A stretch of DNA of 64,000 bases, from contig NZ_FOTE01000006.1 of assembly GCF_900114475.1 (NCBI RefSeq), forward strand, positions 62,001 to 126,000, read 5' to 3'. Source of the stretch: Paenibacillus sp. 1_12 (GTDB lineage: Bacteria > Bacillota > Bacilli > Paenibacillales > NBRC-103111). Shown here in pieces: positions 52,700 to 62,224 of the stretch (positions are counted from its first letter, which is position 1; every line of letters begins with the position of its first letter). The notes under the pieces were generated by a model, which did no database searches, was not told where the DNA came from, and worked only from the letters and a program-made list of their open reading frames with translations. A program made the translations under genes and the position numbers.

Positions 52700-52823
52700 T
52701 GTAGGCACCTCATATCGATGGCAATCATGCATCAACTCAAATTTTTGGAGCATGTTACAAAAATATTCTACAATTTTCGAGAAAATCCTTCCTATTAAAT
52801 AAAGAAATCTTTATTATTCATCC

Positions 52824-53654
52824 CTATGGCTTAACAATTTGAATCTCTTGTGAAGTGTAAGCCAAACTTCCATTCACCCAAGCCTTGCTTTCTATCGTTT
52901 GCAAAATTGAGGTTAGAATGTTACCCCATTGCAGCTCTATGGAAACAGCTGTCATATCAACAACAGGCACCTTCAGGTTTTTCACACGCTGTAAGGAATT
53001 GGCATCCAAAGGCGAATAAACGGCTATCCAGCTTGGCCCATGTCTTCTCACTTGATTTTGAAATTGAGGGAACCAGCCTTCTGCATCCGACAATGAAATC
53101 GTTTCGGCTTCCTCAGATGGTGCCCAAAGCGAAGGAATCGGCTTTGAACCGATGGTCACCCATTCGATCGATTTGCCTAAAACCTGCTGCTGTTTTACCC
53201 ATTCTTCCCATTGCTTTTCCATAAAATTCTGTTCGGTCTGTTTCCATACGATATGTTTGTCCGTGATTGGAGGATTATCAACCGATACGGTATCATCAAG
53301 CAAAATCCATTTTTTGCTAGGAAGTGAGGCTGCAATAGGCCATACTTGTCGATTAAGCTCGTTTCCTATGACAATAATGTATGTATAGGGTCTGTTTTTT
53401 AGAGCAGTGATCTGCAAATCCGTAAGCACTGCCGTATCTGCCATCCAATCAAAAGCAATATGATGACTGTCACGCCAAGATAGGAATGCATTCTGTAAAG
53501 TTGATTTTGTGGTATCCGATATCTGTTCTTTGGAAATGATCAAAACCGAAACTTTGGATTCCAGTAACGCGGGGTCAATTGCGGGAATGTTCTTTCCACA
53601 GCCTCCAAGCACGAATAGTATGCATAAAGTTAAGAGCCCAGTTGTCCATCTCAT
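52824..53654 (-). CDS. Lipoprotein of unknown function (BMP/Med-like fold possible)
   Basis: 276 residues from ATG at 53654. Lipobox FVLGGC. The body shows the alternating alpha/beta pattern and short motifs (YTYIIVIGNEL, KKWILLDDTVS, GPSWIAVYSPLDANSLQRV) seen in basic membrane protein-family receptors and in Med. No diagnostic catalytic residue. It is not a typical B. subtilis ymf-cluster gene. Function not known. Confidence 0.7.
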   Translation of the reverse strand: MRWTTGLLTLCILFVLGGCGKNIPAIDPALLESKVSVLIISKEQISDTTKSTLQNAFLSWRDSHHIAFDWMADTAVLTDLQITALKNRPYTYIIVIGNELNRQVWPIAASLPSKKWILLDDTVSVDNPPITDKHIVWKQTEQNFMEKQWEEWVKQQQVLGKSIEWVTIGSKPIPSLWAPSEEAETISLSDAEGWFPQFQNQVRRHGPSWIAVYSPLDANSLQRVKNLKVPVVDMTAVSIELQWGNILTSILQTIESKAWVNGSLAYTSQEIQIVKP

Positions 53655-53717
53655 CTTACTCAAACACCTCTAGCCCCCTTTCCAAATCAAATTAAGTTAA
53701 GTATACCACAAAAGTAA

Positions 53718-53749
53718 CGAAAAGCCCCCTTGGAAGGAGGCTTCTAACA
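53718..53749 (-). terminator. Terminator downstream of ymfJ
   Basis: Minus-strand AAGCCTCC and GGGGGCTT pair around a small loop, then TTTCG, directly after the ymfJ stop. Confidence 0.7.
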
Positions 53750-53756
53750 ATTGCGA

Positions 53757-54011
53757 TTAGGTTCCCGGTGTAACGAGCTTTACCATTAGCTTGGCGATTG
53801 TTCTCTTTTCCTGCTCATCAGCTACATCCCAGAGCTCTTTAAGCACTCGTTCTTCATTATTTTCCGGGTCCACCTTGTCGGATAGAAACTCCCCGATTTG
53901 AAAGGCCAGCTTGTTAATCGTTTCGTCTTTCATACCCGCTTTTTCTGCCTGATCAATTCGCTCATTTAAAAATTGCTTCCAGCGGTCAAATACCTTCAAT
54001 ACAGTTGCCAT
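53757..54011 (-). CDS. ymfJ: DUF3243 protein (YmfJ)
   Basis: 84 residues from ATG at 54011 after AAGGAGG. VFDRWKQFLNERIDQAEKAGM and IGEFLSDKVDPENNEERVLKELW are typical of DUF3243/YmfJ, an all-helical small protein of unknown function. Follows ymfI. Confidence 0.9.
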   Translation of the reverse strand: MATVLKVFDRWKQFLNERIDQAEKAGMKDETINKLAFQIGEFLSDKVDPENNEERVLKELWDVADEQEKRTIAKLMVKLVTPGT

Positions 54012-54085
54012 ATTCGTAGCCTCCTTGGATTCAAAGTGTATTACCACCCTTACTATTCGCCAAATCGAGGTCTACTATACCAAGC

Positions 54086-54844
54086 TTACGTTAGCCAGCC
54101 GCCATTGGGACTAATAATCTGTCCGGTAATATAGCCGGATTCCGGCAGTGCTAGAAAATAAACCAAGGAAGCAATTTCATTTGGCTGGGCAAAGCGACCT
54201 ACCGGGATTTCACTCTCGATTGCCGCTTTTTCCTGCGAATCAAAATTAGCCATCATGAGTGTGTCAACAGCGCCGGGGGCCACAGCATTGACAGTAACTC
54301 CTGAAGGAGCCAATTCTTTGGCTAAAGCTTTCGTAAAGGCATTAATCCCGCCTTTAGTAGTGGAATATAATACTTCGCAGGATGAGCCGGAAATTCCCCA
54401 GATCGAGGACACATTGATGATTCTTCCATATTTTTGCCGGATCATGGGTTTCATAAACTGCTGGCTGATCAAAAATGAACCCTTCAAATTAATGTTCATC
54501 ACATCATCCCAGAGCTCCTCGCTCACATCGGAGAGCATCCCGTAGTGGGAGACACCCGCATTGTTGACAATAATATCAGGTGTCATCCCATGTTGATCCA
54601 GTTTCTCCTGCAGCCGCAAAATCTGCTCCTTGCTGCGCAAATCAGCTGTAGCTGTAAGCACCTTGGCGCCCGTTTTCATGCATCTGCGGGCTGTATCATT
54701 AGCCGCTTCATGGGATTGCATATAATGAATCACCACATTCATTCCCACTGAAGCAAATCTTTCAGCAATCGCCGCGCCAATGCCACGACTGCCTCCCGTA
54801 ACAAGCACGGTTTGTTCATTAAAGGGACGTATTAAATCATTCAT
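54086..54844 (-). CDS. ymfI: SDR-family reductase YmfI (elongation factor P 5-aminopentanone reductase type)
   Basis: 252 residues from ATG at 54844. Rossmann TGGSRGIGAA, NNAG, the catalytic Ser-Tyr-Lys with YSTTKGG, and the YITGQIISPNGG end. In B. subtilis YmfI reduces the 5-aminopentanone group on EF-P to 5-aminopentanol. The start overlaps the ymfH stop (GTGATG), consistent with coupling. Substrate here is inferred from synteny. Confidence 0.9.
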   Translation of the reverse strand: MNDLIRPFNEQTVLVTGGSRGIGAAIAERFASVGMNVVIHYMQSHEAANDTARRCMKTGAKVLTATADLRSKEQILRLQEKLDQHGMTPDIIVNNAGVSHYGMLSDVSEELWDDVMNINLKGSFLISQQFMKPMIRQKYGRIINVSSIWGISGSSCEVLYSTTKGGINAFTKALAKELAPSGVTVNAVAPGAVDTLMMANFDSQEKAAIESEIPVGRFAQPNEIASLVYFLALPESGYITGQIISPNGGWLT

Positions 54845-56127
54845 CACGCTTCACTACGAACTATGGATACGGCGAGCTGGTTCCAGTCAAAATGCTCCTT
54901 CAGCATCCCCGTTACATCCTCGATAGTCATTTGTTCATATACAGGCAGTATGTCAAATAAATCAATTTGTTTAAATCGGTATTTGCTGAATTCATTAGCA
55001 ATGGACTCGGGAGAGTTCAGCTGACGCAGAAAACCTCCGATCTTTTTTTTACGACTTCTTTCAAAATCAGCTTGCGCAATCCCGCTTTCCTTCACCTTAT
55101 CTATTTCCTCTCGAACACGTGAAATTAAACGGTAAGGATCTGGTGTATCACCACCGATGACTGAAAAAGCATAATTTTCAGCAATATTGTATTCACTTCC
55201 AAAGCTATCGGAAATGATTTGCTCCTCATAAAGCTTCTGATAAATAGCCGAGCTTGGACTGAGCAAAATGTCAATTAAAACCTTCATAGCCAGTTCCCGC
55301 TTCAACAGCTCTTTACCGACTGCATCCTGCTTGGGTTCCTTGCAGCCAAATAAGCATTTAGGTAAAGAAACAGGTAATACCGTTATCTTTTCCTTGCTTT
55401 TGACGTTAGATGGCTCATGCTCAAATATACGATGAATCTTGCCCTGCGGCTTATAATCCTTGGAAGCCTGATTACTTCTTATTAGCTCCATCGTTCCCTC
55501 GGGATCAACTCCCCCGACTACAAACAAACTCATGTTGCTGGGATGATAAAAGGTATGGTAGCAATCATACAGCAGCTCTTTGGTAATCTTGGCGATGGAC
55601 TCAACAGTTCCGGCAATGTCAATATGTATCGGATGCTGATGATACATCGTCTCAATTAAACCAAAATAAACACGCCAATCCGGATTATCCTGATACATCT
55701 TGATTTCCTGACCGATAATGCCTTTTTCTTTCTCCACATTCTCATCGGTAAAGTATGGGTTTTGCACAAAATTTAATAATGTGCTTAAATTTTCATGAAC
55801 GTGCTCCGTTGCAGAAAATAAGTAGGCCGTACGGTCAAAACTGGTAAACGCATTAGCAGAAGCACCATTGGACGCAAATACAGAAAAAATGTCACCCGTT
55901 GGCTCCTCAAACATTTTATGCTCCAAGAAATGGGCTATTCCGTCAGGGACACTAATCTCGGAAGCACCCTCCACGCGAAAATGATTGTCAATGGATCCAT
56001 AATGGGTGGAAAAGATCGCATAGGTTTTGGAAAACCCTTCCTTTGGAAGTATAAAAACAGTCAATCCGTTAGGGAGCTGCTCGGTATAGATCGTTTCTTT
56101 AACATGAGGATACGGTATCGCCTTCAT
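54844..56127 (-). CDS. ymfH: M16-family zinc peptidase YmfH
   Basis: 427 residues. Zinc motif HxxEH is seen as AHFLEHKMFE near residue 70, with downstream Glu in NVEKEKGIIGQEI. Two M16 halves. Pairs with the inactive partner YmfF encoded directly upstream (4-base gap). Likely cytoplasmic peptidase heterodimer; precise substrate unknown. Confidence 0.94.
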   Translation of the reverse strand: MKAIPYPHVKETIYTEQLPNGLTVFILPKEGFSKTYAIFSTHYGSIDNHFRVEGASEISVPDGIAHFLEHKMFEEPTGDIFSVFASNGASANAFTSFDRTAYLFSATEHVHENLSTLLNFVQNPYFTDENVEKEKGIIGQEIKMYQDNPDWRVYFGLIETMYHQHPIHIDIAGTVESIAKITKELLYDCYHTFYHPSNMSLFVVGGVDPEGTMELIRSNQASKDYKPQGKIHRIFEHEPSNVKSKEKITVLPVSLPKCLFGCKEPKQDAVGKELLKRELAMKVLIDILLSPSSAIYQKLYEEQIISDSFGSEYNIAENYAFSVIGGDTPDPYRLISRVREEIDKVKESGIAQADFERSRKKKIGGFLRQLNSPESIANEFSKYRFKQIDLFDILPVYEQMTIEDVTGMLKEHFDWNQLAVSIVRSEA

Positions 56128-56130
56128 ACT

Positions 56131-57414
56131 TTACACACCCTCCTTTCGATCACGTAAGAAGTAAATCGTATCCAGCTTGACCTGGCTTGCTGCAGCTTGG
56201 ATCTGCGCTTTATCCACAGCAAGAACATCATTTATCAGATCGGGTACCGTACGCTCGACACCGGACAATATATTATTAAAATCAAAAGAAATCAATTCGA
56301 ACGCCGAATCCTGAAGCTGACGCAGATGTCCAGTTATCATAGCCTGGGTCTGCTGCAGCTCGACATCATTGATATCGCCCGCAGTCATCGCGTCCAGCTG
56401 CTGGCGAATTATCGCCACTGCTTTCTCGTAGTTATCGAGTTCAATTCCTGATTGAATCGTAAGTATCCCCTTATGCCCATCCAGACGTGAGGATGCATAA
56501 TAAGCAAGGCTTTCTTTTTCACGCACATTTACGAACAGCTTGGAGTGCGGATAGCCACCTAAAATACCATTGTACATAAGCATCGTCGGATAAGCGGCGT
56601 CCGCATAGGTTGTATAAGTTCGCAAGCCCAAATTCAGCTTGCCCTGCTTGACATCCAGTTCTTCAATAACTTCGCGTGCCTCTGCTGTATTGGATTGACT
56701 CGGATAGGTTGTATAACTTCCCGCAGCCTCTCTTTGGACACCAAAACTGCTTTCCACAAGGGCAGTAACTTCCTCCAATGTGGTCTTTCCGACTACATAG
56801 ATATCTATCGGCGATGCTTGCAGCCACTGCTTATAGTACGTGTACAGCTCCTTGTTTGTTAATTGCTGCAAGGCTGCGATGGTACCAAGGGGGTGCAGAC
56901 GATAGGGCTCACCCTTACACATTTCCTCAATGCAGCGCTCAGCAGCATATTTCACCTTATCGTTAATAATCGATTCGATGCGTTTTTGCAATGTTGTTTT
57001 TTCAGATTCGACGTATTTGGAGGCAAATCCGCCTTCTTCCACAACAGGTTGTGTGATCGCTTCTCCCACAAAACGCATTCCTTGCTGCAGCAAGGATTCG
57101 TTGCTGTTTACAAAATCATCCTGAATCAAGTCCATGCGAAACTGAACCATCTGATAATCGCCGCGCTTATAAATATCAAACCCAAATCCTGCTCCGTATA
57201 AATCATCCAGACGTTCTCGGAACTGTTTGGTTTCCGGATAAGCTTGCGTCCCACGACGCAGCACAAAAGGAATCAATGCTGTAGGAGTTACCGTCTCTTC
57301 CTGTAAACGACTCCCGATATAAACCGATATGGCATACGTTTTAAATTGCTCGGTTGGCAATACATGAACCCTGATATTATGAACCGTACCACGTTGAAAT
57401 TGAATATTTTTCAA
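56131..57414 (-). CDS. ymfF: M16-family peptidase-like protein YmfF (no zinc motif)
   Basis: 427 residues; TTG start after AAAGGAG. M16 fold (YAISVYIGSRLQEE, RRGTQAYPETKQFRERLDDLYGAGFGFD, and the C-terminal half), but the HxxEH motif is missing: the position reads VLRRGTQAY. Thus a catalytically dead partner of YmfH, as in B. subtilis. Confidence 0.92.
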   Translation of the reverse strand: MKNIQFQRGTVHNIRVHVLPTEQFKTYAISVYIGSRLQEETVTPTALIPFVLRRGTQAYPETKQFRERLDDLYGAGFGFDIYKRGDYQMVQFRMDLIQDDFVNSNESLLQQGMRFVGEAITQPVVEEGGFASKYVESEKTTLQKRIESIINDKVKYAAERCIEEMCKGEPYRLHPLGTIAALQQLTNKELYTYYKQWLQASPIDIYVVGKTTLEEVTALVESSFGVQREAAGSYTTYPSQSNTAEAREVIEELDVKQGKLNLGLRTYTTYADAAYPTMLMYNGILGGYPHSKLFVNVREKESLAYYASSRLDGHKGILTIQSGIELDNYEKAVAIIRQQLDAMTAGDINDVELQQTQAMITGHLRQLQDSAFELISFDFNNILSGVERTVPDLINDVLAVDKAQIQAAASQVKLDTIYFLRDRKEGV

Positions 57415-57483
57415 AAGGGAGCAGCTCCTTTCAGCCAGTAATCGAACTCTATACCATTATATTCCTTCATAAACAGAAGAAGC

Positions 57484-57502
57484 AAACGAACTTCGTTTGC
57501 AT
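57484..57502 (-). terminator. Hairpin after sleB region / before ymfF tail
   Basis: GCAAACGAA/TTCGTTTGC stem, followed on the minus strand by TTCTTCT. It lies between sleB (stop 57515) and ymfF. Weak terminator. Confidence 0.45.
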
Positions 57503-57514
57503 CTACTTATCCAC

Positions 57515-58303
57515 CTATTTGCAAAAAATATGCTTACCGATTGTTTTTACTTGAGGGCGTGACCATATCCATTTGGAAGTTGCGGTTTCAGGGTTAAAAT
57601 AGTATATGCAGCCTCCTGACGGATCCATGCCATTCAACGCCTCCTGTACAGCCTTCTTGGCATTTTCATTCGGAGTCAGCCATATTTGTCCATCGGCTAC
57701 TGCTGTGAACGCACCAGGCTGAAATATGACACCTGACACGGTGTTCGGAAAGCTGGCTGACTTCACTCTGTTCAAAATTACAGCAGCTACCGCAACCTGT
57801 CCAATGTAGGGCTCACCTCGTGACTCACCATATACCGCATTGGCCATTAGATTTAAGTCCTCAGCGGACAAACCCAAATGATTGGTAGGCGCCAGGTTGG
57901 CATTCTTATCCGGAGCTGGCTGTGGTTCTCCCCCACCGTCAGTGGATGAATTGGAGGATGGCAATTCATTGGCTGTCGGCTTATAGTCCTTGGTAGCTTC
58001 CCAAAGCTTCAGCTTCGTCTTACTGCCAGCTATTCCGTCCACCTTCATCCCGAAATCAGATTGAAACCATTTTAACGATCTCAATGTGTTGTATCCAAAG
58101 TCTCCATCTACAGTACCGGTATAAAAGCCGAGGAATTTCAATCGACCCTGCAGCTCATAAACATCTTTTCCGTTTGCTCCATATGCAATATCATTTTTAC
58201 TGAACGTTTGCTTGGTTTCAAGCTTCTCTTTCAATTGATAGCCTGTAAACAACACCAGTAGTAAAGCTGCCGTTATAAGCACCAATCGTTTATTCATTTG
58301 CAT
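57515..58303 (-). CDS. sleB: Spore cortex-lytic enzyme SleB
   Basis: 262 residues from ATG at 58303 (GGGAG 10 bases upstream). N-terminal membrane/signal segment (LVLITAALLLVLFTGYQL), a PG_binding_1 domain (GANGKDVYELQGRLKFLGFYTG), a Pro/Ser-rich linker and a Hydrolase_2 domain (AEDLNLMANAVYGESRGEPYIGQVAVAAVILNRV, with the catalytic Glu in GESRGEP). It cuts spore cortex muramic-delta-lactam peptidoglycan in germination. Adjacent to ftsK/spoIIIE. No ypeB partner is seen here. Confidence 0.95.
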   Translation of the reverse strand: MQMNKRLVLITAALLLVLFTGYQLKEKLETKQTFSKNDIAYGANGKDVYELQGRLKFLGFYTGTVDGDFGYNTLRSLKWFQSDFGMKVDGIAGSKTKLKLWEATKDYKPTANELPSSNSSTDGGGEPQPAPDKNANLAPTNHLGLSAEDLNLMANAVYGESRGEPYIGQVAVAAVILNRVKSASFPNTVSGVIFQPGAFTAVADGQIWLTPNENAKKAVQEALNGMDPSGGCIYYFNPETATSKWIWSRPQVKTIGKHIFCK

Positions 58304-58402
58304 TGCGTGCACACTCCCATTTCATAATGGTAAACTTTTTAAGGTTATTATGAGATAGGCAGGACGCTTATATGCATACAGAAGATTAAAAGCATAATGA
58401 AC

Positions 58403-58440
58403 AAAAAAACATGCCGGCTCAATAACACCGACATGCTCAT
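58403..58440 (-). terminator. Terminator of the ftsK/spoIIIE gene
   Basis: Minus-strand GCATGTCGG and CCGGCATG pair around a nine-base loop, followed by T7, right after the stop codon at 58442. Confidence 0.85.
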
Positions 58441-58441
58441 T

Positions 58442-60997
58442 TTATGAACTCATTCTACCTTGATACTGTTCTAGTGATACCAATACCTCACGCGGCTTAC
58501 TGCCTTCATAAGGTCCTACTACACCCTTTGCCTCCATGGAATCGATCAACCTGGCAGCACGTGTGTAGCCTACTCGCATTCTCCGCTGAAGCAGAGATAC
58601 AGATGCCTGCTTGGCTTCCAAAATAATTTGAACGGCTTGGTCATATAATTCATCCTCAATCTGATTGGTTCCTTCAGACTGCTCTTCAACCTGTGGAACC
58701 ATATCCTCCACATAATTGGCCTGTTCCTGGTTCCGAACGAAGTTAACGACCTCTTCCACCTCATTATCGGACAAAAAGGCCCCCTGCACACGTACAGGCT
58801 TAGAAGCGCCCATAGGCAGGTATAGCATATCCCCTCGACCCAACAGCTTTTCAGCGCCAGCCATATCCAATATGGTACGGGAATCGACATTAGATGAAAC
58901 GCCAAACGCAATCCGAGATGGAATATTCGCTTTAATAACACCGGTAATAACATCAACAGAAGGTCTTTGCGTAGCAATAATTAGGTGAATACCTGCTGCA
59001 CGGGCCATTTGCGCCAATCGGCAGATCGCATCCTCCACATCGTTAGCAGCGACCATCATTAAATCGGCAAGCTCGTCTACAATAACTACAATGTAGGGAA
59101 GCGGAGCTCCGGACTTGGTTTCCAGCAGCATCGCATTATAACCTTCCATATTACGAGTACCGCTTTTGGAAAACAACTCGTACCGTTTTTCCATTTCAAC
59201 GACCACTTTTTTTAAGGCAAGCGATGCTCGTTTCGGGTCGGTTACAACAGGCGCGAGCAAATGAGGAATTCCGTTATATACGTTCAATTCCACCATTTTC
59301 GGATCCACCATCAGGAAACGAACTTCATTCGGCTTGGCTTTATATAAAATACTCGTGATGATCCCATTAATACATACAGACTTACCTGATCCGGTCGCCC
59401 CTGCGACGAGCAAATGCGGCATTCGCGCCAGATTTCCGACTATCGGTTGTCCGGCAATATCACGTCCTAATGTAATTGACAGCTTGGCACTCGAATCCTG
59501 AAAAACAGCCGTTTCCATTACCTCACGCATCGTTACTATCGACACTTCAGCATTAGGCACTTCTATCCCAATCGCAGCTTTACCTGGTATGGGTGCTTCC
59601 ATCCGAATATCTTTAGCTGCCAAGGCTAAGGCAATATCATCTGTCAGACTTACAATCCGACTAACCTTGACACCAACATCCGGCTGGATTTCATAACGGG
59701 TTACGGATGGTCCGCGTACAACCTCAAGAACCTTAGCTTTGACACCAAAGCTCTCCAGTGTAGCCTCCAGCTTGCGGGCAACCGCTTTATAGTCCAATGA
59801 ATCGCCCCCTTTGAGAAGGCTTGGCTTGGACAACAAGTCCAGTGAGGGCAGCACATACGGTTTCTGGGGTTTAACTTGGACATCCAAATTAGCAGCTTCC
59901 CCTGATTCCCTCGATGCTTCATTCGATTCAACAATCGGAGGCTGATCTACAGATTGCTCAACAAATCCAGCTGTAGGTGGCATATTCGATATCTCCTGCT
60001 GAACCTGCTCCTGAAAATCACGAATAATAGGTGTTGGAGACTCCTGCTCCGTCTCCACTTCTTCTCTTTTGTACACGGTCTCCTCCACAAAGCTCGGTTC
60101 ACTTATAGGATCAGCTTGAGCCGATAACGACGGATCGATTTCAACGACATCAGGCCCGAATCCCGCAGCATGAGTTGGCTTTGGCTTTGGATGAACCCTA
60201 TCCATAAACGAGGTAAAGGCTTTATTAGGTTTCTTCATTTTACGTTCCGGCCTCAATGTCTCTTCGTCAAATTCATTATCATCAGGAATAAGCGGAGCCA
60301 CATAGGTCTTTTTCTTCACAATTACTTTTTCGGCCGCGACTGCCTTCTGATTGCGTTCTACCCACAATCGACGTATGTATTGTCCAAGCATCGTGTCTGC
60401 GAATGATTTTTTGCCCTTTATCTTCTCCATCATGTCGCCTAGTGTAAGACCGGTAACCAAAATAAACCCGATAATGAATAACGTATATTGGATCAATTGA
60501 GCACCAATTTTTACAAATAGAAAATAGAGAATTCCGTATAGTGCAGCACCAACCATTCCGCCTCCAACCTGATGAGTAAGAATAGCCTGTCCTTTATCGG
60601 TCGCATTGAAGCCATCAACCATACTAGCCCATGTTTGTGACCAAATCATGCCTGCTGTGTATGTACCTTTCGGGTAGAGCTGTTCAAACAAGCTGATATG
60701 ACTCATAATAAGCAGTGCTACAATCATCAGCAAAATCCCCGTTTTTCGTGAGGTCCGCCAAGTCGGCCAATGACGTTTCACCATGACATACAAACCTGCA
60801 TAAATACAAACGAGCGGTATGATGAAATCCCATGTTCCGATTAAAAATCGAAACAAATAGCTTAAAGCGCGAGCCACTGGACCTTCCCTGGAAAGTGCTA
60901 TTACCGATAACGTTAAAATGATTATTCCATAGAGCTCATACTTTAAATTCGTTTTTATCGATTTCACAGACTTACGCTTCTTTTTTGGCCTGGCCAA
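58442..60997 (-). CDS. spoIIIE: FtsK/SpoIIIE DNA translocase
   Basis: 851 residues. Four to five N-terminal membrane helices (about 25-190), a variable Pro/Glu linker (about 220-390), the motor domain with Walker [14 protein letters not shown] and Walker [13 protein letters not shown], and a C-terminal winged-helix gamma domain ([22 protein letters not shown]). Moves chromosome through the sporulation septum. Length and synteny match Bacillus SpoIIIE. Confidence 0.97.
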   Translation of the reverse strand: MARPKKKRKSVKSIKTNLKYELYGIIILTLSVIALSREGPVARALSYLFRFLIGTWDFIIPLVCIYAGLYVMVKRHWPTWRTSRKTGILLMIVALLIMSHISLFEQLYPKGTYTAGMIWSQTWASMVDGFNATDKGQAILTHQVGGGMVGAALYGILYFLFVKIGAQLIQYTLFIIGFILVTGLTLGDMMEKIKGKKSFADTMLGQYIRRLWVERNQKAVAAEKVIVKKKTYVAPLIPDDNEFDEETLRPERKMKKPNKAFTSFMDRVHPKPKPTHAAGFGPDVVEIDPSLSAQADPISEPSFVEETVYKREEVETEQESPTPIIRDFQEQVQQEISNMPPTAGFVEQSVDQPPIVESNEASRESGEAANLDVQVKPQKPYVLPSLDLLSKPSLLKGGDSLDYKAVARKLEATLESFGVKAKVLEVVRGPSVTRYEIQPDVGVKVSRIVSLTDDIALALAAKDIRMEAPIPGKAAIGIEVPNAEVSIVTMREVMETAVFQDSSAKLSITLGRDIAGQPIVGNLARMPHLLVAGATGSGKSVCINGIITSILYKAKPNEVRFLMVDPKMVELNVYNGIPHLLAPVVTDPKRASLALKKVVVEMEKRYELFSKSGTRNMEGYNAMLLETKSGAPLPYIVVIVDELADLMMVAANDVEDAICRLAQMARAAGIHLIIATQRPSVDVITGVIKANIPSRIAFGVSSNVDSRTILDMAGAEKLLGRGDMLYLPMGASKPVRVQGAFLSDNEVEEVVNFVRNQEQANYVEDMVPQVEEQSEGTNQIEDELYDQAVQIILEAKQASVSLLQRRMRVGYTRAARLIDSMEAKGVVGPYEGSKPREVLVSLEQYQGRMSS

Positions 60998-61075
60998 GAC
61001 GGCTCACCCCCAAGAATAAAGTATACCATACTTTGGGGATAAGCTTAATCGTCTTGTAAAAATCGGACTTCAGAA

Positions 61076-61297
61076 CTAACCGACAGGTCGAAATTCGATG
61101 ATTTTTCCAGGACTGTAGTTTGGATTCAGGTAATCCTGCGGATTCCCGCTTCTTAATCTCACAATGGTCGCCTGTGTAGCATTTATCGGCTGAACTTCCA
61201 AATCAACTCCGTTAACCGTAATGTCCATACAAGCAGCATCCATCGATTCCAAACCGCTCATCACTACCTCCATAGGCATGATCGTATACAGAGTCAT
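61076..61297 (-). CDS. ylzJ: YlzJ-like protein
   Basis: 73 residues. [15 protein letters not shown] at the start and [13 protein letters not shown] at the end match the YlzJ family. Function unknown. ATG at 61297 overlaps the tepA stop; located between tepA and ftsK as in Bacillus. Confidence 0.9.
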   Translation of the reverse strand: MTLYTIMPMEVVMSGLESMDAACMDITVNGVDLEVQPINATQATIVRLRSGNPQDYLNPNYSPGKIIEFRPVG

Positions 61298-62037
61298 TGG
61301 ACCACTCCTCCAGGTATCAGCTTTCTATTGGCTTCTATGCGTCTATTCAGCTCTCTGATTCCGTCCCCCAAACCGCCTATAGTGTTAATGAGTCCATATT
61401 TAACGGCGTCAGCGCCAATAACCGTCGTTCCGATATCCCGGGTCAGTTCACCTGTTTTGAACATCAATTCCTTCAGCTTATGCTCAGAAATTTCGGAATG
61501 ACTCGTTATAAATCGAATGACCCGCTCCTGCATTTTATCCAAGTATTCAAAGGTTTGTGGGACTCCAATGACAAGCCCATTCAATCGGATAGGATGAATC
61601 GTCATCGTAGCCGTTTCCGCAATGATCGAAAAGTCTGAAGATACCGCGATAGGAACCCCTATGGAGTGTCCTCCTCCCAATACGAGAGTAACTGTTGGTT
61701 TTGATAATGTCGCAATCATTTCTGCAATAGCAAGACCCGCTTCCACATCACCGCCTACCGTATTCAGCACGATAAATATGCCTTCAATCTTGGGATTCTG
61801 CTCCACAGCGACAAGCTGAGGTATCAAATGCTCGTATTTGGTCGTTTTATTTTGTGGTGGAAGCACTAGATGTCCTTCTACCTGCCCAATAATGGTCATA
61901 CAAAATATATTGGATTCGCTAGCAGGTGCCGCCGTTTGGCCGAGCTGCTGAATCGTATCCAGCACGGACGGTTTTTTCAGCTCCTCATTCGGGTTCGGAT
62001 TTACTGGCTCCTGCTCTTGCTGCTTGGAATTGTCCAA
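61294..62037 (-). CDS. tepA: ClpP-like serine protease TepA (translocation-enhancing protein)
   Basis: 247 residues from TTG at 62037, 8 bases after AGGGGG; the longer frame to 62175 crosses a terminator. ClpP/crotonase-like fold with [15 protein letters not shown] carrying the catalytic Ser, and [11 protein letters not shown] with a His. B. subtilis TepA (YmfB) supports protein secretion and sporulation. Operon-like with ylzJ. Confidence 0.93.
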   Translation of the reverse strand: MDNSKQQEQEPVNPNPNEELKKPSVLDTIQQLGQTAAPASESNIFCMTIIGQVEGHLVLPPQNKTTKYEHLIPQLVAVEQNPKIEGIFIVLNTVGGDVEAGLAIAEMIATLSKPTVTLVLGGGHSIGVPIAVSSDFSIIAETATMTIHPIRLNGLVIGVPQTFEYLDKMQERVIRFITSHSEISEHKLKELMFKTGELTRDIGTTVIGADAVKYGLINTIGGLGDGIRELNRRIEANRKLIPGGVVQ

Positions 62038-62101
62038 CTTAGATACCCCCTTCAAATTCTGTTGATCTTTTTTAGTATGGGTGAATGCTGCAAAAAACAT
62101 G

Positions 62102-62147
62102 CAAAAAAACCACCTAAGTCGGCTTAATAGCCATCTTAAGTGGTTTT
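62102..62147 (-). terminator. Terminator of rnjB
   Basis: Minus-strand CCACTTAAG and CTTAGGTGG pair (one mismatch) around about 16 bases, followed by T7. Confidence 0.78.
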
Positions 62148-62224
62148 GATATTTCGAGTATACAATGGATTTCAATAATTGGTTTATTTGTGAAAGGTTT
62201 CAAGTATAGACTGGTGGTCTTGGA

